Source of the DNA: Phytoseiulus persimilis
Taxonomy: Eukaryota > Arthropoda > Arachnida > Mesostigmata > Phytoseiidae
Direction of reading: 5' to 3'
DNA: 64,000 nucleotides
Assembly: GCA_037576195.1 (NCBI GenBank)
Contig: CM075104.1
Coordinates: 14,710,211 to 14,774,210 of the forward strand
Under the pieces are notes generated by a model that did not search any database, was not told the DNA's origin, and saw only the letters and a program-made list of their open reading frames with translations. This document shows positions 13,423 to 23,431 of the stretch, piece after piece; within the stretch, counting starts at the first letter, position 1; each line of letters starts with the position of its first letter. A program made the translations under genes and the position numbers.

Positions 13423-16400
13423 GTAGATAATGATCCGACAATAAGTGTTCCGCAAATATAGAGGAACTGTTTGCAGCAACATCAGTTCGCTTGTTGGGGT
13501 CCTGTCCAACTGAATCATGTCGACATGGAAATCGTGATTTGAGTAGGGACATCATGTTATGCGGGTACTCGAACTCATTATGCTCCGTTCGCGAAGACTT
13601 TCACGCGTGAGGAGCCGATAGTGAGTTCCGAGGAGCTCCGATTGCATAGCCTAGAGTTTCTCTTTGAGAAATTTCGGACATGACCGAATCATGGTAGCGA
13701 ACCAATGCAGAGTTCAGAGGGACAGATGAAGCTAGAATCCGACCCCAGAATCGTGGTCCTAGTGAAGACTATCGATCAGAGATTTGCGCGTTAGATTGTG
13801 GAGATATGTTTCCAGGAGGAGCTGCGAGTTTGAGGCACATCATCCTCAAGCTTTCTGTAGCGTTCCTGCGTGGAAAAAATCAAACTCTATCCGTGACTCG
13901 TGAATTCCTGATCGCGAATTCCGGCTGACGCGAGAGGAATCCGGGAATCTTCCAGAGTTCTGCTTGAGTTCAGAGTTTTGGTTTGAAAGCATCTCTTACG
14001 AGGTGCCGCTGTCTACGAGTTACAGCGTCATAAAAATAAAGCGAACTCGTAGAGGTACCGGTGGCGTGTGTGTGAGATAGAAAGCGAGCTCGGGGGTTGC
14101 GAATGTTTCTGAGGGAACGCCGATTATTGATTCTGGTGTCAGAAGTCTTCCCGGAAACAATGCGCTCGAATTACCCCTCTTTCGCTGGAGTCCAAAGCTC
14201 CAACAATGACGGTGGGACCCGCCAGGCCGGATGCTCTGTCGGCCGTCCGCGGTTGAAGCGAGTTTGCTCTGGTTAACGTGCATGATGATGACGACGATGA
14301 CTACGATCTTTCGATTCTGAAGGTCTCAGAGGGTCGGAACCCTGTCGCGAGGAATCTCTCCCTCTGAGCAGCTCGAGGAGTGAGTCTTCTGCGTTTGCTT
14401 GATTGCTCTAGCACAGTGAGTGCCGATCTTGTGGAGGGTAGCACCCCCAAGAGGCCCCGAACAGAGGCAGATTTCTTTGTGATTTTTTCTGCTCGCTGGG
14501 CATGCCATCTTCTGCGAAGATACAGAAGCTCGTGTCGTCGGTGGTACGCGAAAAGTTTCTTCCCCGAACGTTCTGACAACTCTGAACAAACGACGGACGC
14601 TGTTGCTACCGGTCAGGAGACTCATATTATCAAGATTGTTGGGAGAGGTGGCGCAGTGCCAAATACTAATTAATCCGCGTGGTCACTGTCACCGTTATCT
14701 TTTCGGCTTTTCTACGGCCGCCGAACACGTTTTGTGATCTGTGGTCTTGACTAGCGTGGGGCACGAGGTGAGACCTAGGGCCACGGCGATGCTCGTTCTC
14801 GCTGGAAAGCCGTTGAGACCGTTGCGCGATGAAATGTCTGTTACTTCATGATCATCGCCGTTTTAGCCAAGCTCGAACGATGGCTTGCTCGAAGCGAACA
14901 GCGTTCTTCGTCATCACGAGATTGATGTAGAACGGTCACGCCAGCATCGGGTCTGTCGCTTCCAGAAATTTCAATCCGCCCCGATATTTGATCAGAGGCA
15001 ACGGTCAGTTCACGCGGATAGGAGTAGGAGTGCCCAGCTTATTACACTAGGTGTTCAAACACTCCCATCCCGAGGGCGCTGAGCCGTCAACTAGGGGCAA
15101 GGGATCCGTGGCTTCCTGAGCGGTCCGAAGTTTTCTGCATCGTCGTTCCCCACGCTTCTCGAGTTTCCCGCATTGAGCGAGACTTTTGGTGCGATCGATT
15201 CTGCGTTCCGCTGCGAGCCGATGGGCTCCGATTTCGAGCTAAATTCGTGACTTGCGGTGACGTCGTGGCTCACCACGCGTAGTGGCATGACGTAACGGCA
15301 TGAATGCTGAAATTCAGCTATGGAGCGGAAAACTTGAGACCGCAGATCTCGAAAGCGTCTCTTGCTGAGGTGAGACCAAACATGTGAATGACGTCACTTT
15401 CGAGCCAATCGACCAGCAGGGCGGTTGAAGGGCTGACTCGGAGGTTGGCTGGCGTTACTTGTCAGTGGTGGGACATGTGAGGAGAATACGAGCGGGAGCC
15501 TCTACCGTGCCCTGCCTGCGAGGAAGATAAGTCACGCATCTGTGTCTTCTTCCAGGGCCTCTCTACCGAACGACCGAGTGAGCGACTAGCCGCTCGTTGC
15601 TCGGCTCGCTTCAAGCGACGACGGTGGAGACAGTGCCCCTTCATCGCACGACGACAGCGCGCGCAACCCGCAGCTAGAATCCCAGTGTTCGGAGAATACG
15701 AAACTAGGGCAAGTCGGGGGCTCGAGGACACCGGACCTTTTTCTCGCTCGACGAAATATTCGATAAGATGCGAGCTTTTTCAGCGCGACACGGTTCGCTC
15801 ATTGGGTTCGAAAGCTGCGCCAACCATCGATCAAGGACCATCTGAGTTCAACATAGACGTCATGTCTCCGGTCGATCTTCAGTCGAGTGCGACTCAGAAA
15901 GGAAGAGAGAAACTATTCTCCCAAAACCCTTCAGCCTGGATTAGCGTTCCTAAGCCAAAATTGTCGTCAAACTTGTTGCAATCACTGTACAGCTTCAGCG
16001 TGTATATTAGCTCGTTAATGGAACAAACGATTTCCAGATGTGACCAACCGACGAAACTTATTTTTTCTGTTGATTGCGTTGGAACATTCGGCGGCCGAAT
16101 GAACGGCAAGATCCGCTCTATCGTCCCTCTTTCGGGCAATGACTCGAATGAAAAGCAGCCGCACAAGCAAGCAACCGCGCCGAACGCAGAAAAAAAATCA
16201 GCATCGCGCCAAACAAGAATTGGCGAACACGACAGCCTAATGCAGGGCGATTGTCGGGCGAAATCACCTAGATCGATGTGCGCTGATGTATGTGTTGACG
16301 CCCAGAGTCAATGTTTGCGCATCTCGTGCGCTTGTGCTCGTATGATAGTTTTTCATCCACCCACATTAAAGGGTAACTCTCTACCGAAGAGGGTCTTTTT

Positions 16401-16641
16401 CCGGATTGCACAGGCGTTTCAGTTTCATTTAGTTTCTCTCGCATCAGCTACGGGCTAACTCATCGAACGAGCTCATGATTAACACGAAAAATCTGGGAAA
16501 CCCTCCCTCGAAGTCTGTTCGAAAATCTGGATGGTATCGGGCCTCCCATCCATACATGATGCCGCCCCTCCAAGAGTCGAAGTCGTTTTCCCATCTTCGC
16601 TTGCTTTGAGTTAACCGGGGGTTGATTTTCTCGCTTTTCAG
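13423..16641 (+). other. probable large jing intron or intergenic DNA
   Basis: If the 13.4 kb leader exon belongs to jing, this is its first intron. The longest open frame of the window lies here (15685-16458, 257 codons, plus strand). It begins with GTG, its first ATG is about 60 codons in, and it has no recognisable domain or clear splice junction to a neighbour. I treat it as a chance frame. Runs of alternating short frames on both strands fill the rest. Confidence 0.4.
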
Positions 16642-16643
16642 AG

Positions 16644-16661
16644 ATGATCGACGCGCAGTAG
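16644..16661 (+). CDS. short upstream ORF in the jing leader (MIDAQ)
   Basis: If transcription enters through the acceptor ending at 16641, the first ATG of that exon is two bases in. It opens a five-codon frame that ends in TAG before the main ATG at 16693. The main frame itself has an in-frame TGA at 16645-16647, which fixes 16693 as the main start. Such a uORF could reduce translation of jing, but this depends on the unverified leader structure. Confidence 0.35.
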   Translation: MIDAQ

Positions 16662-16692
16662 GAAAGCAAAACAATACGCTAGCCAACAGCAG

Positions 16693-19600
16693 ATGGAAGT
16701 CGATGAGTCCCGGGGACACCTCGCGGACCAGCGAGTGCCGCCTTCCTCGGGAAATGACACCTTTCACGACGATCACCACGAGGCTAGCCTCGATTCAGCG
16801 TATGAAGACAATTTTGACGTGAGTTCGATGTCCAATGCCGATTCACAGATTTTGTGGAATTTTTCGCGGCTGCGCTACACTTGTCGTTGCTATTGTTGTC
16901 AAAGTGCTTGACGAAGCACCGTGTTTCGTCAAGCATCACTATCCGACACTCCGAGCATCTGTTCGGAGCTCTAAACACGTCCCTGTGTTTGTCCGTATGC
17001 GTGTGTATTCGTTCCCCTCGATTATCTATATGTACGAGAAAGAAACTTGTGATGATCGTTCTGAAACCACAAAGCACGATTTCGAGGATATCTCACTGGC
17101 AGTCGGTGAGGGCGAAAGCACACTCGACCCCACTCGCTCAGCTCAAATTCAGAAGGAACAATTCAGCCGTGTTTGATTGGTTTTCAGTGCGGCGAGGAGG
17201 CGATGCAGCGGCGTCTCTTGATAACTCGTATTCTGAGTTCGCCGCTACTCTTCTGCGCTTCTTCTTCTTCGTCACCGAAGCAGACGAGCGAGCAAGCTCA
17301 CCTGCAACCCCTAACCCCGCCCTCCGACGAAGACACCGAGGATGCCCCAAACAGTCTCGAGATTAGTACGACCGAGACCGAGGAGTATGATTGTCCATCG
17401 CTCAACGGATCGGCTATTGAACTCCACGCTTCCTCGCTCGATCTTGTGGGCGGCAGGATGGCGCGTCGAGTGACCGCTGACGATGACGCGAGCCACGGGG
17501 ACGACGCCGAGGCTCGAGTGAGCAGAATCTCGAGAAGGGCGAGGGCACCGCGCAACAATAGCGACGAAGAATCGCTGGCAACCTCTCCAGGCGGCGATGA
17601 TTCCTCTGTTCTCGTTTCTGTCACGAAAGTTCTGAACGATATCATCGAAAGGATTTCTGCCATCAGCGACTACGTTGCGGAGAATGCCACGCAAGACACC
17701 GACTCCATCGAAAGCGGTGAGTATCAGCCGCCGCGAAGCGAAATCAAATCAGACTGAGGCTGATCTGTGATGGGGAAAGCGTATGGATGTCCTTAATCTC
17801 TCGCTGGGGGTGGGAGAATTCGGCCAGACTCATTCTTGCAAAAAAGAACATTGTTATCCCGCCAAAGCTGGACGGTTATGTGTTCATCGATCCCATGACG
17901 AATGCAGGGGCGCGATCAGTTCGCTGAGCTCGCCTGGCGGCGACGTTCCTTCCGAGACAGCTGCGCAGTTTTTTCGTTCTCAGTATTCATTACGTGGGGG
18001 GATATCGCCACCGATCTCGATGTGGCGGCGACGAGGAGCGACAATTGCTCAAGTTGAAACCCTCTGATTCATTTCAGAATATGACACGCTGTCGGCCTCG
18101 GATATACCGTGCCTGCCCTGGCGGACGAGTCGGCCCATGTCTGGTCGTTCGATCTCGACGGATTCCGGGTTCTCCTCGGTGGACGACTCGAGGCTCAGTC
18201 AGTCGAGTTCGGAGTACGCCGCTTCGCCAGCCACAACCGCTGCGACCGACTCTTCGGATGAAACCCAAGTTCTCGAGAGAAGCCGTCGCAGATCTCTCCG
18301 GCGCGAGGCCGAACCCCCGCTCAAAGTGTTCCGAGTAACAAACACTGCCAAGCAATGTGCCACGACCACGAGTCTCGACTCGGTTAGCTGCAGCAACGCG
18401 GCAATCAGCAAAATCAGCAACTGTGCCGGCGACAGGAGTAGCAACATTGATCAGAGTTCGCTGATATCTATCACTGCCCCAAGCACAAACGGAGCCCCGA
18501 CCTTAGGCTTTTTACAATCCAAGTCGGTCTCCCCGTTTGCCAAGCCAACTTCGATAGCTGCGGTTTCTTCCGCCTCTGTCAAAGAAGTTCCCTGCCGATG
18601 GAAAGAATGCGTTTTTGTCACGTCAAAGGACAACGATCTTGCCGACCATATCGCCGACGCGCACGTAGGTCCTCAGGGCGACAAAGGTTCGTTCGTCTGT
18701 CTCTGGGAGTCCTGCAAGGTGAGCTGAGTTCCGTTGACCTGTAGGAGGCGCGCTCCATCCGAGCTTTTGTTGCCCATCAGACTTTACTCCAACACGTCCA
18801 CGGCGAAAATCGTCGGAGGCTCGTAGAACCACTCTCAATACAACGATCTATTTTCCGTGAAGGTATATAATGTCCCCTCAACGTTGAAACACTGGCTAGA
18901 GCAGCACGTGGTCAAACATTCCCGAAGCAAGCCGTTGAAGTGTATTGTTGACGGATGCCTGCAAAGGTCAGTCCTGCCGTGCAGACAACTCGACCAGAAG
19001 GTCTCAGGAGAAGAGAAATTCAGAGGCCGAACTCGGTAGCGACCCGAGGAATGTTCATGAGGATAGTCGCATCCGCCAAATTCATAGAAATCGGCATCAT
19101 TTGTTCACAGATTCTCAACAAAACCTCTCTTGGAGGCTCATGTAAATTCCCATTTCGAGAAGAACTCCAAACTCAAGAATGAAGCATCGCTCAAAAGTCA
19201 CCAGCTACTCAAACTCGCCAAAAAAAGGCGTTTGCTGCGACAGAACAGCAGGATGCAAGGTTGGTTTCGGACGCCTCCCCAAGCAACATCGAATGCCAAT
19301 CTCATGAGTAGCTCGTGTGCACACACGACTTATCCGAGGCTGACACCTACAAAATCCTGGGCCCATATTCGAACAGTGCTGGATCTAATCATGAGCGAGG
19401 ACTTAGACCTGCGATTCGTTACAGCTGGTCGTAAGTACGACTTCTTCGACGCCTGCGCAATGCACCACATTAAGGAGAGCTTGCTCCAGTTAGCCGAGAT
19501 GGAGCAAGCATATTCCCGCACTTCAGAACCCTCCCTCCCGCAAAGCCCACCCGCTCCCGTATTCAGTAGTTCCCAGAAAGTTGAAAACGCCGCCAAATTA

Positions 19601-19918
19601 GCCAGTAATCCCAACCACGCAACTGCCTCGCTTAGAAGAAGCGGTCGAAGGAAGGTCGCACTTACGGACAAGCTCCACGAAGCGTCTTCGGCGGCGGCTG
19701 CTGAATTCGCTGCCGCCGCCACGGTCACCGCGACCACCATCGCTGCCACCACAGCCGTCGCGCTCCGGGAATCGTCGGACAGCGGCTGCAGTTCGTTACC
19801 AGAGAAGACGATCTTCGATTCGTTTATCAGAGCGTTCAGAACAACGCCTTCCGGAGAGAGACAAATGCTGATCTCTTATTACAATCCCCAGCTGGAGGAA
19901 ACTGAAGCTCCGACCTAA
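16693..19918 (+). CDS. jing: Jing/AEBP2-type C2H2 zinc-finger protein (PRC2 cofactor)
   Basis: Six coding exons join in phase: 16693-16818, 17188-17716, 18078-18718, 18863-18966, 19111-19259 and 19425-19918, about 680 residues. The start is the first ATG after an in-frame stop in the same exon. Residues 1-390 are acidic, Ser-rich and mostly disordered. Three AEBP2-type fingers follow, each C-x4-C: C391/C396/H409/H414, C426/C431/H447/H451 and C459/C464/H477/H481. They include the family signatures DLADHI, FVCLWESCK and KHWLEQHV. A basic patch (KKRRLLRQ) and a YDFFDA motif (about 521-526) match the region after the fingers in AEBP2/Jing. Family members bind DNA and are cofactors of Polycomb complex PRC2 in the nucleus; fly jing acts in border cell migration, CNS midline and trachea. 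The far C-terminus has Ala-rich runs and only a degenerate echo of the conserved AEBP2 end (FIRAF...ERQMLISYYNP). The 19260-19424 intron is 165 nt, frame-preserving and stop-free, so it may be retained, giving about 735 residues. Its donor (gttggt) is weak. Confidence 0.92.
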
Positions 19919-20500
19919 CCTAGGGAACTGAAACCACAACAGCAGTGTAAGAATCCGATGAACAGACAAACTGAAAACAAACGAACTCTATACTTAACTT
20001 ATAGAAGTATACACTTACATATATTATACAAATAGTTTATGAAATTTACTTAACAAACGACGAACAGCCAGACATCCATGCAACTGCTGATTTTGCACAA
20101 ATTCGCAACAACCAGCCTTAGGTCAAAAAGCTAGCGACGATCCATAGCGATCGGCTCCCGGACAACGTGTGTTTCTTGTAATTATGAGTGATTGGGGAGC
20201 GATAATAGACGATTCCTGTGGGAAGTAGAGAGAGCCGATGGGATTCATTCGTGGATGGAGTGGTGCACTTGATTTCTTCGCGCCCCACGATTCAGTCCGG
20301 TTTTCCCGATGACAGGGGAATCGTTGAGGAGATATACTGACAACGGATGCATCAATAATTCTATATGGATCTCGACTTGTGTGGTTCTCCGCTGGGCGAA
20401 GGCATTTTGTAGTGGCAGAGAACTACAAGGAGTGAATGTTCTGACTTCTCTTGGGATACAGAGGAGCAGATTTGCGTGAATCGCTGAATGTGAGAATAAA
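19919..20500 (+). other. jing 3' untranslated region
   Basis: After the TAA at 19916-19918 the sequence turns AT-rich (tatattatac, aatagttt) with no coding. The first AATAAA on this strand is at 20495-20500, about 580 bp downstream, and is a reasonable polyadenylation signal. The exact cleavage point is not visible. Confidence 0.5.
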
Positions 20501-22078
20501 TAAGCATTTGAATAGACATCACTTGGAGGTTCTTTCTCAGCCGACCATTCATCTCGAATCCAGTGCGATTCGTACGATGAGGATACAAGAGGGGCACCTC
20601 GGCACTCCCGCGCATGTGGTTCATTGGGAGAAGATTTTGCCACAGCTCTAATCGGAATATGTAGTGAAAGACGACGCCAAAGTTATCAAGTGAACGGAAT
20701 TCGAGGTTTATTTCATGATAATGGAACCGTAACAGAAGGAACTATGGAACAGAGTGCCTTATAGAATATATTTATAAATAACTTCAATTTATACAGCGAC
20801 CGGATGAACACAAGACCTCGCTCAACAGGTTTCGTTTAGGAAAACATTTTCTGCTGGGCGGTCTGCGCCAGTAAAATCTGATATGAGTGGGGCTGAGAGC
20901 TATCCCAACCGCTTGGGGGTAACATAGTGACAACTGTAATCATTTCTAGCTACATGCTCCGGAAAGTTTAAGTTTTGGTCAGCTAAGGATCTTCGCCTAT
21001 CACTGCGCTTCGAACGTTCCCTGTCGGCGCGTACGCTCTCTCGAACAAGCGCGCTTGGTGGCTTTGGGGTGGATTCAAAATCCTTGGCTGGGCCTACAAA
21101 CGAAAATCACGAACCAACTTAGGCTCTGAAGGGTCGGTAGTCGTCTTCTAGAAAGAGCTTCCAGAGGCCGACGTTGACAACTGGCTCGGGGTGAACCTTA
21201 GTCTCGAACTCAGACTTAATTTTGAACGAATTCACGATAAAGGTGAAAATGATCATTTGGAGTAAAACAGGCAGCTGCATCACAGAGGAATCGGAGGGTA
21301 TGTGCTCTCGCTCGTGGAAGCAAAAAAAAAACTTCTTATTCTCTTCTTATCGTTTCCGGTGGGGAGGCGATCTTGAAATTAAAATAACACCCGAATCGAT
21401 CATATCGTCAAAGCGGGAAACCACGGGAAAATCCACTTCGTTCTCAAAATGTTGGTCGGTTGCTCCAGTTTATGACATAATGAACGATTTAATTAAGTTG
21501 ACATCGTCTCGACACCGACACGGAGTCGCAAAAACGATTATCGAGCTTCGAAAAGATTGCCGTTCAGCTCAAAACTGCTTTTAACTCGCTTCCCGCGTGA
21601 TTATTCATCACGGAAAGTTTTGACGATGTAGGTTGGTGGAATCGCCACATCGAATGAGCTGTTTATCGTGCAAACCTCCGTTTCTCCTACCATGTTTTTC
21701 CCCACAGTTCTTCCCTATTTCCATCATGTCGCGGTTAGATATTGTTGTTCGTATTTCCGCCTCCGCCGTCATGGGTGCTGGTGGGGTTCGATGAATGTTG
21801 TTCTGATTGCTGTGAGTTTAGATTGGGTTTATGAATGCTTAACAGGAATATTGATAGGCGTGACTCCGGGGCAACTTCTCGCGCTTTCTCTGGCTCAACC
21901 TGCTCCCTTGTCGACGACTGTTCACTATGCTGCCCTCTTTGCGTTATGTATCCCATAGGTTCAGCTTCGTTCGGTCGCCGAATCCTTATATCCCATCGAT
22001 TATCTAAATCATTTCCGACGATCTCCATTTGCTAAAGTTTCCGCTTAATATTCAATCCAACGTCGTCCCGGGAGGTTG
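20501..22078. other. no gene recognised, between convergent jing and NPDC1
   Basis: Spacer between two converging genes. It holds short open frames (for example 21222-21584, plus, 120 codons) without recognisable domains. A run of A's at about 21321-21330 and an AT-rich stretch near 20745-20800 are present. Confidence 0.45.
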
Positions 22079-22084
22079 TTTATT
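22079..22084 (-). promoter_or_regulatory. polyadenylation signal AATAAA for NPDC1
   Basis: AATAAA on the minus strand, about 95 bp past the predicted TAA stop of the NPDC1 gene (22179-22181). The distance is typical for a short 3' UTR. Confidence 0.55.
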
Positions 22085-22178
22085 CCAATCTGCCTTCCTC
22101 CATAAAATGGTCTCGGAGGGAAGAATCGGATACTCGGTGGGGTAATCTGTCGAACACGAGTTTGCAAGAACTCTAATT

Positions 22179-23431
22179 TTACTTGGAGGCTTTCCTCTCG
22201 TTGAACATAGGGTTTCGAACTTCCATCTGACCGCCCTGCAATGAGAGAAATCGATTCCGTTGGCGATCACGATTGTTTTGAAATCAATTCAAAGTGAGAG
22301 GACTGTTGCCGCACTCTACGTGCTCGTATAGGACCGGTCGAATGAGCACCGAGTACTTTCAAGAATGGATGCAAGATGCAGGTTTTGAGGTGGACCACCA
22401 TGGATTCTATAGATACTCAAACGGTTCAAAACTAACCGGAGCGAGTCCTGGGCACTCGTATACTGTATAGTCCTTGTCTTCGTCATCGCTTTCGCCCTCT
22501 GAATGTGAGCCTCGCCGGTTCGCCGGGGACGGGATAACGGCAGCTTGCTGATTCCTGATCAAGAATCGGATGAGAACGAGCGTTGAGTCATTTGATTCCG
22601 ACATGGCATGGACTGGACTCAGCTGATAGTGTCCAAAGCAATATTGTTTTCGATGAGCTTACTTCTCAACGGCGATCATCTGTTGTTTCTGATGTTGAAA
22701 GTGATACATTTGGGCGCTCTGAGCCAGCTTTCGATCGGCCGGCGGAGAACCCATGGCGTTCTTGACGGGTCCGGTCACTCCGTAGGCGGGATAATCGACG
22801 TCCTGCGTCATCCGTTGGTTCTGATGGACCCGGTAAACGCAGTAGCCTGTCGACACGATGAGGAACGCGGCCAGCGTGCTACATCCTGCTACAATGACTG
22901 AAAGGAGGAGGAAAGGAGGCGTCGAAGGAAATGCGAGCGCAGATTAGGCGGGATGTGTCTGGCGTAGACAGCAGATCGAACTCGCCGTTTGATCAATCTG
23001 AACTCACCGATGAATTTGAAGTCGCCGAAGTCGTCCGAGCGTATGATCACTTCTTCTTTCCCATGCTGCAGAGGCTCGGCTTGTGGAAGTTCTTCGATTT
23101 TGGCGAAGGTGTCTTCTCTATTCGTTGGAATCGGCTGCCTCGATGGGAGAAGATATTTTGGATAATGCTCCGCGGTCAGTCGATAATCTGGGCTACTTGG
23201 ATCATCCGCTGGGTCCGTGAAGTCTAGAATGCAGAAGATATTGAGTCGGATGGTTTCAATAATCAACGCGTCGTCAGTCCGTACGTTTCGGGCGGGAAAA
23301 AAGGGGAGTAGAGAAGAGGAAACGCGATGACTCTGAAATCCCGTTTCGAACAGCAGCTCAATTTGTTTGAGAGTGCCCGCCGACAACGAGTCTGCCTTAC
23401 AGGTCCCGCGAGGCTCAGAGACATCGTCATT
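22179..23431 (-). CDS. NPDC1: NPDC1/Cab-1 family single-pass membrane protein (N-terminus not found)
   Basis: Four exons join in phase on the minus strand: 23223-23008, 22897-22663, 22554-22437 and 22235-22179. The order is an acidic extracellular juxtamembrane segment, one membrane span (VIVAGCSTLAAFLIVSTGYC), then the cytosolic family core. The core has the motifs DYPAYGVTGP and HFQHQKQQM, an acidic DDEDKDYTVYECPGLAP, and finally GQMEVRNPMF. These closely match the cytosolic region of vertebrate NPDC1 and nematode cab-1, neural proteins linked to proliferation control and synaptic vesicle traffic. About 208 residues are recovered. A possible 31-nt exon (23431-23401) would add NDDVSEPRGT upstream in the right phase; it is tentative. 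The signal peptide and Cys-containing N-terminal part must lie further upstream, above 23.4 kb, and I could not identify them. Without the last splice (donor gttagt at 22436) the frame ends as SFEPFEYL at 22407, an alternative C-terminus. Confidence 0.88.

Noticed and set aside
15685-16458. 257-codon plus-strand open frame
   Set aside because: Starts with GTG, has no domain, no phase-matched connection to jing, and lies in what is probably its intron.
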